A stretch of 64,000 nucleotides of DNA. Source: Actinomadura sp. CNU-125. GTDB lineage: Bacteria > Actinomycetota > Actinomycetes > Streptosporangiales > Streptosporangiaceae. This document shows, piece by piece, positions 49,501-57,018 of the stretch. The position numbers and the translations under genes were made by a program. The notes under the pieces were generated by a model. That model saw only the letters and a list, made by a program, of their open reading frames with translations. It made no database searches and had not been told where the DNA came from. The DNA is taken from contig NZ_MKJY01000570.1 of the NCBI RefSeq assembly GCF_001942465.1, forward strand, positions 1 to 64,000, given 5' to 3'. How positions within the stretch are numbered: position 1 is the first letter of the stretch; every line of letters starts with the position of its first letter.

Positions 49501-50989
49501 GAACCAGCGGCGTGAACGACGGCAGCAGGTCCCGCAGCAGCGTGATGCCCTTGATGAGGACGGGGATCACGTCGGGCTGCAGACTGTTGGCCCATTCGCG
49601 GCCTGCGGCAGTCAGGCCCTGCCACGCCGCCATGAGGTCCCGCTCGAGCGGCGTCAGTTGCGATACCGCGAACGCGAGGTTGTTCACCGCGGCGACCGAC
49701 CCGGTCGTCGCCTGAGTCAGCGAGCGGCGCGCTGATGCGATCTGGTCGGCGGACTGTTGGTCGACCCGGGCGACGTTCGCGCGTGCAGACGCCAGTGCCC
49801 GCTCGGACTCGGCGATGCGCTGGTTCGCGGCGGCGAGACGGTCACGTGCGGACCGGACCTGGTCCGATCCCTCCACACCGGCCTGCCGGGCGGCCTTCTC
49901 GTCCTGCACGAGCCGCTGCAGAAGGGTCCGCTGCTCGTTGAGGCGATGCCGGGCCTGGTCGGCGACGAGCCGCTGCCGCGCGATCTGCTCGTCGGTCGCG
50001 GACGGGTCCGCGCGCAGTCGCGCAAGTTCGGATTCAGCGTCCTGCAGATCGAACACCGCTTGGCGCTCGTCGAGCCGAGCTCCGGTGACCTGGTTGGCCA
50101 TGTCCTGCAAGCCGCGGCGGGCGTCGACCCGCGCCTGATTCAGCTCCTCCTGCGCCTGCCGCGCAGACCGCTGTGCCTGCGCAAGCTGCGTTTCGGCCTG
50201 CCGAACCTGGTCGAGCGCCTGCTGGTGCGCATAGGCAGCGTTACGGGTCGCCGCAGCAAGCTGCTGCCGTGCACCTGCCGCAGCCATCGCCTGAGACTGC
50301 GCCTGCTGCGAAATCTGTGCGCCCTGCTTCTCCGCGGCCTGCTGTGCCTGCAGCGCCTCCCGGATCCGCAGCACCGAGGGGATCGCCACACCCGCGAGAC
50401 CGGCAAACCCGGCGCCCGCCGCTGTGAGGGGACCGACGAGCCCGACCAGCCCGGCGCCGATCCCCGCGATCGCCGGGAGCGACACGACCCCGAGCCCGAT
50501 CAGCGAGGCCCGCAGCGCAGCGATGCCTGCCATAGCGCCGCCGGTGTTGACGTCGATGTCGATCAACTTGCGGTTGTCGACCGACCGGACGGCGGCGTTC
50601 GCGGCGGCGATCTGCGCCATCGCCTGCGCGACCTGGACGTTGAAGTTGATGTCGACGCGGCGGCCGTCCAGCCGCGACACGAGCTGCTGCAGCAGCCGAA
50701 GTTCGGCGACCGCGCCACCCATTTCAACGTGGACGTTGACGTTGGCGTTGCGGCCGTCGAGTTCCTCCAGGAGCTTCTTGAGCCGCTCCAGGCGGGCCAC
50801 GGACTGGCCCATGTTCACGCGGACGGTGACCGGCTTGACCTCCTTCTCGATGCCGGTCTGGATCCGCTTGCCGACCTCGCGGCCGATTTTGGTGGCCTCC
50901 GGGAGCATCTCCCGCCGCATCCGCGACGCAAAGTCCTTGACGGAAGGAACGACTTCGACGGAGACGGATCCGACGGAGATGGAGGCCAC
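46556..50989 (-). CDS. Tape measure protein with C-terminal cysteine-peptidase domain
   Basis: 1477 residues, the largest gene. The N-terminus has two beta-alpha repeats (VNVHVEMGGAVAELRLLQQL; VDINFNVQVAQAMAQIAAAN), then a long coiled coil (residues 260-460), then hundreds of residues of hydrophobic LxPxLxxLIPxL-type repeats. Near residues 1230-1345 a CHAP/NlpC-P60-like domain appears: VVSTAEKYVGLSGNPNRFTQ, LPWCGMFVGEVFKEAG (Cys), SGHINIYTGKG (His). At about 0.15 nm per residue the tail would be about 220 nm. The peptidase domain probably cuts peptidoglycan during DNA entry. Confidence 0.9.
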   Translation of the reverse strand: MASISVGSVSVEVVPSVKDFASRMRREMLPEATKIGREVGKRIQTGIEKEVKPVTVRVNMGQSVARLERLKKLLEELDGRNANVNVHVEMGGAVAELRLLQQLVSRLDGRRVDINFNVQVAQAMAQIAAANAAVRSVDNRKLIDIDVNTGGAMAGIAALRASLIGLGVVSLPAIAGIGAGLVGLVGPLTAAGAGFAGLAGVAIPSVLRIREALQAQQAAEKQGAQISQQAQSQAMAAAGARQQLAAATRNAAYAHQQALDQVRQAETQLAQAQRSARQAQEELNQARVDARRGLQDMANQVTGARLDERQAVFDLQDAESELARLRADPSATDEQIARQRLVADQARHRLNEQRTLLQRLVQDEKAARQAGVEGSDQVRSARDRLAAANQRIAESERALASARANVARVDQQSADQIASARRSLTQATTGSVAAVNNLAFAVSQLTPLERDLMAAWQGLTAAGREWANSLQPDVIPVLIKGITLLRDLLPSFTPLVRGAAGAVGQLLDRASAAAQSPFWQQFAQFMGQAAGPAILQLGTLVGSVLTAFAGIAQGFMPIGMAFLQVLNVVAERFAAFATGLVSNPAFQQFVNQFIAAVPLIADTLSAVGSLVGSLFAALAPAMQPVLQFVRTLASTLAGVLRAVAPAIQSVFAALGPALSAVLSALAPVVVQLVNALAPLLVQLIQGLQPILISLVPVLSSVITALAPVISALLSGLQPAIAALVPVVGLLVQAVGRILLALAPLLPVLGQFIAELIQGLMPILTPIVNAIAAVAAEIAGAFIEALRQSLPALQQALIAVAGLLPALIPLLPIFAELLTTILPLVPTLVQLAAVLITALVPVLRLAISIVVRYWQTIASLLLPVLRLMVNVVQWVAGILTPIIQGIGWVIRGLGTVAMWLWNNAIKPAFRFIANLAKWLYSIIVVAVIGPIMVQFKVWATVAQWLWRSVIRPVFSAIGGFLKATWNNVIKPVLKAIWGFLRDTLGPVFKWIYNTIIRPVWNAVGSAIKWVWENVIKKAFDAIRSAVGKLGGAFRVAVDAIGKAWDKLKSVAKKPVSFVVNTVFNKGIVGVWNAVANLVPGVKKLEPIRGFAEGGVYPGYTPGRDIGFIGVSGGEAIMRPEWTRAVGPGFVDAANTAARTGGVGGVSKFMSGMFGGNFFLGGVVDKFKSAAKGFFADGLKKSASRVFKPLLELADRTLGDTAFGRLAAAIPRALISKIMAFFGPLEAKIGGDGKKVVSTAEKYVGLSGNPNRFTQAWGLNGLPWCGMFVGEVFKEAGAKKALSKVSWPPLVSSYTTLPKVSPSAKKPGDLALYRGDSGHINIYTGKGLVTVGGNESNSVRRQSGYISSASSIRRPAFATGGIVDIRGLLNQDRQENRPSTTHPGTQILRGLTGMQTFDSGGWLPTGVSMVYNGTGSPEPVLTDAQWARMSDAAAGGDGGTHYHAHLDGMTKSAYESQIRTAFTAMQVAQAQRDRTGRRR

Positions 50990-51011
50990 CGCGCACCCCC
51001 ATTCCGCTGGG

Positions 51012-51807
51012 TCAGTGGGCGGGCGGAAGCTGCGGTGGAGCGCCGCCGTTCATGTGCGCGATGAACCATTCGGCGACGTGCGGCGGCATGACCGGGCGGG
51101 TCCGCTTGCGGTTGATCCCCGGCCGCGGGGTCGGCTCGGGCTCCTTGGGCTTCTTGTCGCCCTTCCCGAGACGGGACACCGACGCTTCCCAGCGGGCGAA
51201 GCGGGTCTCGTCTAGCAGCATCGCCACCAGCATCTCGAGCTGGGACCACTGCCCTTCTGCAGGGTCGGCGTCGCCGTCCCCGACCCGGTCGGGGTGGTTG
51301 ACGCGCAGCGTCGTCTTCGTGGCGGACTCGGGCGGCAGGAACTGGATGAAGTTGCGGAGCCGCCGCCACGTCAGCTGCGACCGACCCCCGCCCGGCCGCC
51401 ACAGGTCCCGAAGGTCAGTCTGGTAGTAGCGCTGGAGGTCGGCCTCTACCGGCGCCGCTGCTTCTTCGAGGAGCGCGGTGAGGCCGAGGATTCCCCCGTG
51501 CTCACCCCGTAGTGCTTCTGCGCGCCCTGCACGATCTGGTTGAGCTTCCGGTTGGAGACCGTCTGCTCGCAGAACCGCTCGTAGTCCTCCGGGCCGAGGA
51601 GCTCACGGATGAACGCCCGCAGGCCACCCGGAGTGTCGGTGTCGGCGGTGGCCTGCCAGTCCGCGTCGTCCGGGCTGATGCAGGTGAACACCTCACCGTT
51701 GATGCGGAACGTGAACGTGGCGCCGGTCGCTCGTCCTCCATCGCGTCCAGGTCCAGGTGGACGACCGGTTCACCGTCCTCGGTGATGATCCGGGGTGCAG
51801 CAGTCAT
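51012..51807 (-). CDS. Tail assembly chaperone, frameshifted long form (GT)
   Basis: Made by -1 frameshifting from the short chaperone at 51491-51497. The extension reads GILGLTALLEEAAAPVEADL, QRYYQTDLRDLWRPGGGRSQ, LTWRRLRNFIQFLPPESAT, ending in MLVAMLLDETRFARWEASVS and PHVAEWFIAHMNGGAPPQ. This is the usual second open frame between the tail tube and tape measure genes of siphoviruses. The N-terminal segment additionally needs one base near 51725, probably a sequence error. Confidence 0.8.
51446..51807 (-). CDS. Tail assembly chaperone, short form (G)
   Basis: About 120 residues: MTAAPRIITEDGEPVVHLDL DAMEDE, then (one base missing near 51725) ATGATFTFRINGEVFTCISP, GGLRAFIRELLGPEDYERFC and QIVQGAQKHYGVSTGES, ending SSKKQRRR. 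The pattern of a beta N-terminus and helical LGPEDYERF region is typical of actinophage tail chaperones. ATG 51807, 28 bp after the major tail gene. Confidence 0.8.
51491..51497 (-). promoter_or_regulatory. Programmed -1 ribosomal slippery sequence
   Basis: GGGGGAA on the minus strand, in frame G GGG GAA. Slipping back one base joins the short chaperone frame to the extension in the correct -1 frame, and the short frame would otherwise stop 45 bp later. Confidence 0.75.
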
Positions 51808-51834
51808 GAGTTCCCCTCGAAGGAAGTGGGTGGG

Positions 51835-52482
51835 TCACTGTGCGGTGCGCCGACCGGAGCCGGCGCACCGCGAGGTGCAGCGCGGGTCAGGACCCGCGCC
51901 CGGCAGCGACGCCGGGTCGATCTTGGAGGTGTGGTACAGCAGGTTCCCCGCCGCGTCCGGGTACACCGACACCGTCACCTCGTAGCCGGTGACCTCGTCG
52001 CCCTTGTAGACCACGTCGCCGCGCTCGGAGATCTCCGCCTCCGGCGCGAACATCCGCAGCATGCTCACCCCGTCGTACACGTCCCACACCCACGCACGCC
52101 GGTCCGGCGCCGGCGTTGCCGACTCCGCGAAGCTGGCGAGTCCCTCGGCGTCGGGGGTGACGTCGGCGACCGCGAGACGGTACATCAGCGACTTCACCAG
52201 CGGACGCTGCGACTCCCACAGCGTCATCTGGAACGTCCGCACGCTGCCGGTCACGACCTTGCGGAACGGGGACGTCTGCCCCCACGCCTTGAACTCCTCG
52301 GAGTCCTCGTCGATCGCGTACGTCAGGCCGTCCTCGGAGATCATCCCCACCGCCAGCCACGGCGACGTGAGGCTGTCGAACCCGGTCGGCGCCGTCGGCG
52401 TCGCGGTACCCAGATCGACGGTCCACGCACCGCCGTTGATACCGATCATCGCCAAGTCGTCGGACCGCTCAATCGTGGGCAT
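51835..52482 (-). CDS. Major tail tube protein
   Basis: 215 residues. TIERSDDLAMIGINGGAWTV, PWLAVGMISEDGLTYAIDED SEEFKAWGQTSPFRKVVTGS, VRTFQMTLWESQRPLVKSLM and a Gly-containing C-terminal VTGYEVTVSVYPDAAGN follow the pattern of actinophage major tail proteins (phage_tail_TTP). ATG 52482 is chosen over an upstream ATG that lies in the terminator region. It follows an intrinsic terminator and probably has its own promoter or antitermination, fitting the need for many copies. Confidence 0.85.
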   Translation of the reverse strand: MPTIERSDDLAMIGINGGAWTVDLGTATPTAPTGFDSLTSPWLAVGMISEDGLTYAIDEDSEEFKAWGQTSPFRKVVTGSVRTFQMTLWESQRPLVKSLMYRLAVADVTPDAEGLASFAESATPAPDRRAWVWDVYDGVSMLRMFAPEAEISERGDVVYKGDEVTGYEVTVSVYPDAAGNLLYHTSKIDPASLPGAGPDPRCTSRCAGSGRRTAQ

Positions 52483-52499
52483 CGGGCCCCTCCCATGCG

Positions 52500-52523
52500 A
52501 AAGGCCCCGCACGCGGCGGGGCC
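52500..52523 (-). terminator. Terminator before the major tail gene
   Basis: Reading leftward: GGCCCCGC, loop, GCGGGGCC followed by TTTCG, positioned between the tail terminator gene and the tail tube gene. Confidence 0.75.
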
Positions 52524-52541
52524 CAGGGTTTACGAATTAGG

Positions 52542-52918
52542 TCAGATGTGCGCGGCCAGCCGGTAGGTGGCCAGGTAGCGGCACAGATTCGGGTTGGGGT
52601 CGGGCAGCTCGTACGGGGCGACATCAACGCTCACGAACGTCACGACGCCTGCGGGCGGCGCGGCCCGACCAGCGTGGTCGTGGTGAGGCGTGCGACGTCC
52701 CGGGCGACCTGCGAACACAGGGCACGCTGCCCCTTGAGGGTCCACACCGACACGTCCACCACGGGACGGTCCAGCCGGTACCCGGCACCACTGGGCACCC
52801 GGCCCACCTGGATCACCGGGACGATCTCCTCAACGTTCGCGGGCAAATCCGTGGACGCCCGATGCCCCGTCTCGGCCTGGTAGAAGGCCACGAGCAGCTG
52901 CTCAATGTCGGGATACAC
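52542..52918 (-). CDS. Tail terminator protein, one-base frameshift
   Basis: PDIEQLLVAFYQAETGHRAS, EEIVPVIQVGRVPSGAGYRL and DRPVVDVSVWTLKGQRALCS match the alpha/beta layout of siphovirus tail terminators; after one missing base near 52670 the frame continues RAAPPAGVVTFVSVDVAPYE then NLCRYLATYRLAAH. Repaired length about 125 residues. Located between the HK97 gp10-like protein and the tail tube gene, as expected. Confidence 0.7.
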
Positions 52919-52920
52919 CG

Positions 52921-53241
52921 TCAGTCCCCAGCGGCCCGCAGCGCGTCCCGCAAGGTGCTCCGCGCCGGCGTCCGGGAGGTGCCGTACTCGACGTACACCG
53001 CGTGATTCGAGGTGTTGGTGACCCGCCCGTAGGCGCGGTTCTTCCGGACGCCACCGCGGGGCCCCGACGTCACCTGGAACGACCCCTTGTAGTCCCCTGA
53101 GTCCACCGGCGCTGTGGCTTCCGCGGTCGCCGCGACCTTCTCGGCGCGGCGCCGCATCTCCGCCTGCATCTCCGGGGAACGGATCATCTGCCCGATGCCC
53201 TTATAGGAGGCCCGGAACCTGGTCCCGCGGGACCTAGCCAT
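52921..53241 (-). CDS. HK97 gp10-like neck/tail protein
   Basis: 106 residues, very basic. MIRSPEMQAEMRRRAEKVAA TAEATAPVDSGDYKGSFQV and NHAVYVEYGTSRTPARSTLR DALRA show the HK97 gp10/tail-completion signature (helix, APVDSG turn, VYVEYGT motif). Overlaps the upstream gene by 8 bp. Confidence 0.8.
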   Translation of the reverse strand: MARSRGTRFRASYKGIGQMIRSPEMQAEMRRRAEKVAATAEATAPVDSGDYKGSFQVTSGPRGGVRKNRAYGRVTNTSNHAVYVEYGTSRTPARSTLRDALRAAGD

Positions 53242-53446
53242 CGTCGCCTCCCGCCTGCACCGCGACCCCGGCGATCCCGCCGATCACCACGAACGACACC
53301 GTCGGGAACGAGCGGCGCAACTGCGCCGTGAACGCCTGAACGTCCTCGGTCGGAATGTCCTCGGTGAGCGCGACCAGGACACGGTCACCGGGCCGCAGCA
53401 CCACCATCGGTGGCACGCCGCCGCCCGCCAGTTCGGGCATGGGCAT
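53234..53446 (-). CDS. Small head-tail region protein
   Basis: 70 residues: PPMVVLRPGDRVLVALTEDI PTEDVQAFTAQLRRSFPTVS FVVIGGIAGVAV. It has one beta-alpha-beta unit and no membrane segment strong enough to call. Proteins like this, with RPGD-x-L and a predicted strand FVVIGG, are common between stopper and gp10-like genes of actinophages. Function unknown. Confidence 0.6.
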   Translation of the reverse strand: MPMPELAGGGVPPMVVLRPGDRVLVALTEDIPTEDVQAFTAQLRRSFPTVSFVVIGGIAGVAVQAGGDDG

Positions 53447-53465
53447 CGGGCGTCTCCCTCCACGG

Positions 53466-53807
53466 TCAGCCGGTGACGCGGGCCAGTTCGATCTGCACGC
53501 CGCCGCGGAACCCGGTCAGCGGCGAACGCCACTCCCCCGGATCCCCGTCGACGTCGTACAGCAGCCCCCGAACCCGCACCCGGTCATGGGGGCGGACATC
53601 AGTCCCGTACGGCGCGAGAACGTTGAGTCCCTCCAACACCTGCAAGCGGGCCTGGACGTCCTCCGACGACGTGCGGGGCCACACCGCGCACCCCGCCACC
53701 TCGGTCTCGACCGGCGGTCCGGGCACGTCATTGCCGTACTCGTCCTGCGTCGGCGGCCCCGGACGGACGATCGTGATCGTCTCCCCCATCGGGTACGGCG
53801 GCGGCAT
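53466..53807 (-). CDS. Head-to-tail stopper protein
   Basis: 113 residues. GETITIVRPGPPTQDEYGND at the start, then VAGCAVWPRTSSEDVQARLQ, LNVLAPYGTDVRPHDRVRVR and GLLYDVDGDPGEWRSPLTGF: the SPP1 gp16-like pattern (beta barrel that closes the connector). Adjacent to the adaptor gene with a 3-bp gap. Confidence 0.75.
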   Translation of the reverse strand: MPPPYPMGETITIVRPGPPTQDEYGNDVPGPPVETEVAGCAVWPRTSSEDVQARLQVLEGLNVLAPYGTDVRPHDRVRVRGLLYDVDGDPGEWRSPLTGFRGGVQIELARVTG

Positions 53808-53810
53808 CCG

Positions 53811-54227
53811 TCACCACCCCTTGTCGAGGTCGACCCACACACCGCGCGGGTCGTCACCGTCCAGATCCCAGTCCCGCGGCCACGACGCGGACGGGTCCGC
53901 GTCCGCCGGGGTCGGATCCACGGTGAACGCCCCGCCCCGCCCCGCGAGACGCTGCAGAGTGCGGCGCTCGTCCCGTGTCATGTACAGGCCCGCCTGCGGG
54001 CGCTGCACACTCACCGGCCCGACCGTCTCGTACGCGACCCCCTGCGGGTTCGCGTACGCGCGGCCCGCCACCGCCAGCACCACTGCGGACGCGGCGTCTG
54101 GCAGCGGCGTGACGATCGACTCGGCCAGCAGTGTCGCCTGCGCCAGCATCAGCTCGGCGCGGTCCTGATCGATGTCCGGCAGACCGAGGTAGACGCGTAG
54201 TTCGTCGGCGTCGACGGCGACCGCCAC
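53811..54227 (-). CDS. Head-to-tail adaptor protein
   Basis: 138 residues. The N-terminal half is helical (DELRVYLGLPDIDQDRAELM LAQATLLAESIVTPLPDAAS AVVLAVAGRAYAN), a hallmark of gp6/gp15-like connector proteins; the C-terminal part is acidic (ADADPSASWPRDWDLDGDDP). It starts 4 bp after the glycosyltransferase stop, placing that enzyme between the capsid and connector genes. Confidence 0.7.
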   Translation of the reverse strand: MAVAVDADELRVYLGLPDIDQDRAELMLAQATLLAESIVTPLPDAASAVVLAVAGRAYANPQGVAYETVGPVSVQRPQAGLYMTRDERRTLQRLAGRGGAFTVDPTPADADPSASWPRDWDLDGDDPRGVWVDLDKGW

Positions 54228-54231
54228 GATG

Positions 54232-55386
54232 TCACCCCTTCGGTGTGAGCTCCTCGATCGCAGAGCACCACGCGGCGAGATCCGCAGCCGGGTCCAGCGC
54301 CTTGGACCGCGCCAGCGCCCGCTCCGACGCCTCCGCCCACTGCGCCGGGTCGGTCAGCGCGGTCAGCGCCTCCACCCACGCCTGCTCGTCGTCCCGCTCG
54401 GCGAAGACACCCGCCTCGCCCAGACACTCCGACAGGCCCGGGGTCGGTGCCGCCACCACCGGGATCCCCGACGCCATCGCCTCGACCGCGACACGGCCCC
54501 ACGACTCGTGCGCCGACGGCATCAGCAGCACCCGCGTGCGGGCGTACACCTGCTCCCGCATCTGGTCGCCGGGCATGTGCTCGACCACGTCCACGTTCGG
54601 CAGTCTCCGCGGGGCGTCGACCTGCTGCCCGTAGGCGCCCTTCACCCCGAGGAACTTCAGATCGGGGAGACGCTCAGCGAGCCGCCAGAACAGGTCCCCG
54701 CCCTTGTCGGCGTTCAGGTTCACCAGCGTGACGCGGTCACCCGGGGTGGCGGCGTAGTCCTCCGCGAACACCGGCGGCCGAACCACGATCGACGTCGTGG
54801 GGCGGAGACTGGTGGTGTACTCGCAGAAGAACGCCTCCGCGTCGGCCTGCATGTGCAAGCTGTTGTACACCGCCAGCGCAGTCGACCCGCGCCCGACGTT
54901 CTTGAAGATCGCCGGGGCCGTGTTGTGGCAGATCACCACGAACGGGCGGCCCATCCCCCGGGCGAGCGCACCCGCCGACGGCACGTTCTCGTGATGCGAC
55001 ACCAGCACGTCCGCGCGCCACGCCGCCGACCCGAAGTCGAGCCGCGCCGCGTACGGGACCACCCGCACACCGTCGATGTCGTACGGCTCCCGGTCCGGGG
55101 AGTACCGCGACAGCCACACCTCGACGTCGTGGCCGCGCGCCACCAGGGCACGCAGCAGCGAGTGCGCCATCCACTCCGACCCGGCGTTGTGTCGCGGCGG
55201 GTAGTACCCGAACCTCGCGATGATCCGCATCGGTACCGCAGCCCGCCCGAGGCCCTCGAACACAGAAACCGCCGGCGCAGGCGCGGCGGCCTGCTCGACG
55301 GCCGGCTTCTTCGCAGGGGTTCTCGGGCGGGACTTGCGCTGCGGCGCCTTGCGGGTCCTCGACGGTGCCTTCGCAGGCTCGGTCAC
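54232..55386 (-). CDS. GT4-type glycosyltransferase encoded directly after the capsid gene
   Basis: 384 residues. After a basic disordered 50-residue N-terminus, a GT-B fold: FGYYPPRHNAGSEWMAHSLL RALVARGHDVEVW, HNTAPAIFKN, LVNLNADKGGDLFWRLAERL PDLKFLGV and the GT4 signature VLLMPSAHESWGRVAVEAMA SGIPVVAAPTPGLSECLG with the E-x7-E acidic pair. Its start overlaps the capsid stop by 4 bp. Glycosyltransferases in virion operons of some mycobacteriophages modify capsid and tail proteins; the position here makes capsid glycosylation the leading guess. Confidence 0.8.
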   Translation of the reverse strand: MTEPAKAPSRTRKAPQRKSRPRTPAKKPAVEQAAAPAPAVSVFEGLGRAAVPMRIIARFGYYPPRHNAGSEWMAHSLLRALVARGHDVEVWLSRYSPDREPYDIDGVRVVPYAARLDFGSAAWRADVLVSHHENVPSAGALARGMGRPFVVICHNTAPAIFKNVGRGSTALAVYNSLHMQADAEAFFCEYTTSLRPTTSIVVRPPVFAEDYAATPGDRVTLVNLNADKGGDLFWRLAERLPDLKFLGVKGAYGQQVDAPRRLPNVDVVEHMPGDQMREQVYARTRVLLMPSAHESWGRVAVEAMASGIPVVAAPTPGLSECLGEAGVFAERDDEQAWVEALTALTDPAQWAEASERALARSKALDPAADLAAWCSAIEELTPKG

Positions 55387-56339
55387 GAACCGATGCCCGC
55401 GGCGGTGTAGGTCACGAACGCCTCCGCGTCGCCCATGACGAAGCCGTAGAACGCCTCCGCCAGCAGCAGCACCAGGTTCTCCTGGAACGCCGAGTGGACG
55501 CCGCCCTCCTCGTCGACGTACGTCGCCTCCGCCGAGATGCGGACGGTGATGTCCATCCCGACGCCGTACGCGGCCTGCGACCAGTCGCCGCCGACCGCGC
55601 GCAGCCCCGTGTCGGTGCTGGTGGACTGGCGGCGCTGCTTGCCCGACACTCCCCGCGAGTACGCCAGCGGCTCACCGATGAGGGTGCCCGCCGCGGCCAT
55701 GTTCGTGCCGGGCGTGGTCGTGTCGACCAGGATCGGGCGGCCGGTCGTGTCCGTCGCCAGCAGCAGCTTCGGCTTCAGACGGGGGTCGGCGACGGTGCCG
55801 GTGAAGTCCCAGTCGCCGTCGACGACCAGGTCCATCCCGTTCACCAGGTCGGCCCACAGGCCGCCCTGCGCCTGCGTGGCGGTGCCGAGCTCGACCGTGT
55901 TCGTGGTCGCGGCGAGGTACTCGGTGAACGGACCCGCCGCGCCCTTCATCGTCTTGCCGTGGATCGCGGCGTGGTCGAACGCCCGCGCGAACGCCGTCGG
56001 CAGGTCACGCTGCAGCTGCGTCCACAGGCCCGCGGCGTTGGTCCGCACGACCTCTTCCGCCACCGGGATCAGCACGGCGATCTTCTTCGGCGTCATCTGC
56101 TTGACGTCGATGCCGCCGGACGACAGCGGCTTGCGGGCGCCCTGCCCCACCCAGTCCGCGGTCGGCACGTCCAGCGGGATCGGGATGGAGGTGTTCGCGT
56201 CGATCGAGAGCGGAGCTTCCATCGCCAGCGACATGACCGCCGACTGCTCCACCGACTTCTCGAAGATCGGGCCCGCGAGGTTCCGCGGGAGAAGGTTGCT
56301 GTCGATGTCCGACAGCAGGATCGGGTCGGTGGTGGCCAC
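55383..56339 (-). CDS. HK97-fold major capsid protein
   Basis: 318 residues: SVEQSAVMSLAMEAPLSIDA early, IPIPLDVPTADWVGQGARKP LSS, QMTPKKIAVLIPVAEEVVRT, then HAAIHGKTMKGAAGPFTEYL and C-terminal ISAEATYVDEEGGVHSAFQE NLVLLLAEAFYGFVMGDAEA FV. The order N-arm, E-loop-like segment and P/A-domain strands is that of phage_capsid family proteins. No protease gene is adjacent apart from the MuF-type protein. Preceded by the scaffold gene. Confidence 0.9.
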   Translation of the reverse strand: MATTDPILLSDIDSNLLPRNLAGPIFEKSVEQSAVMSLAMEAPLSIDANTSIPIPLDVPTADWVGQGARKPLSSGGIDVKQMTPKKIAVLIPVAEEVVRTNAAGLWTQLQRDLPTAFARAFDHAAIHGKTMKGAAGPFTEYLAATTNTVELGTATQAQGGLWADLVNGMDLVVDGDWDFTGTVADPRLKPKLLLATDTTGRPILVDTTTPGTNMAAAGTLIGEPLAYSRGVSGKQRRQSTSTDTGLRAVGGDWSQAAYGVGMDITVRISAEATYVDEEGGVHSAFQENLVLLLAEAFYGFVMGDAEAFVTYTAAGIGS

Positions 56340-56353
56340 CGGTCACCCCTTTC

Positions 56354-57013
56354 TCAGCGGCCCTTGCTCTTCAGCAGCCGCGAATTGACGAAACCCGCGA
56401 ACTCGTCCGCGGGGTCCTTGACTCTGGGTTGGTTGGCGCCCGACGCCTGCGTCCGGTCCGGCGCCGGTCGGCGCCGCTGCTCCGGTTCGGTGGGCTTGGG
56501 CTTGCCGAGGTGCGGCTTCCGCTCCAACAGGTCGGCGAGGTCGACCTTGATCGCGTCGGTGTCGATGTCGCCGTCGTCGGTCGCGTAGGACGTCAGGTCC
56601 AGGAGCGCCTCGGGGTCGGTCGGGTCCGCGAACGTGGCAGCCGCCAGGGCTCGCACCTCGCTCTTGACCGCCCGCGCTCGCAGCGCCCCGATCTGCTGTT
56701 CCTTCTCGCCCAACTGAGACTGGAGACGCTCGGCCTCCGTCTGCTGCGCGGCCTTGGCCTGGCGAGCCTCCTCGGCGAGCGGCTCGAGTTCCTTCAGCCG
56801 CTTCCGAAGATTCGCCGCCTCCTGATTGGCCTTGCGGATCTTCGCCTGCGCACGTGCCTCGTCGAACGGTTCACCGGTCGCCTTGCTGCCCTCCTGGGGC
56901 TGCTGCTCGCCGGTCTCGTCACCGTCTCCGGCGGGCTCGGTTTCCTGCCGCTCCACCACCTCGTCGGTGACGTCGGTGGTCTCGGTGTGCTGCTCGGCAG
57001 CCTCTTCGGGCAT
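56354..57013 (-). CDS. Capsid scaffolding protein
   Basis: 219 residues. Acidic N-terminus (HTETTDVTDEVVERQETEPA), a central coiled coil (KIRKANQEAANLRKRLKELE, EAERLQSQLGEKEQQIGALR), a small helical domain and a basic C-terminal segment (VKDPADEFAGFVNSRLLKS). Composition and position immediately before the capsid gene are those of scaffold proteins (DUF4355-like). Confidence 0.85.
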   Translation of the reverse strand: MPEEAAEQHTETTDVTDEVVERQETEPAGDGDETGEQQPQEGSKATGEPFDEARAQAKIRKANQEAANLRKRLKELEPLAEEARQAKAAQQTEAERLQSQLGEKEQQIGALRARAVKSEVRALAAATFADPTDPEALLDLTSYATDDGDIDTDAIKVDLADLLERKPHLGKPKPTEPEQRRRPAPDRTQASGANQPRVKDPADEFAGFVNSRLLKSKGR

Positions 57014-57018
57014 AGGGG

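Noticed and set aside
51446-51807. The frame break near 51725 as a second programmed frameshift in the tail chaperone.
   Set aside because: No slippery heptamer is present there; a single missing G in GACGAGCGACC explains it, as at other error-like sites.
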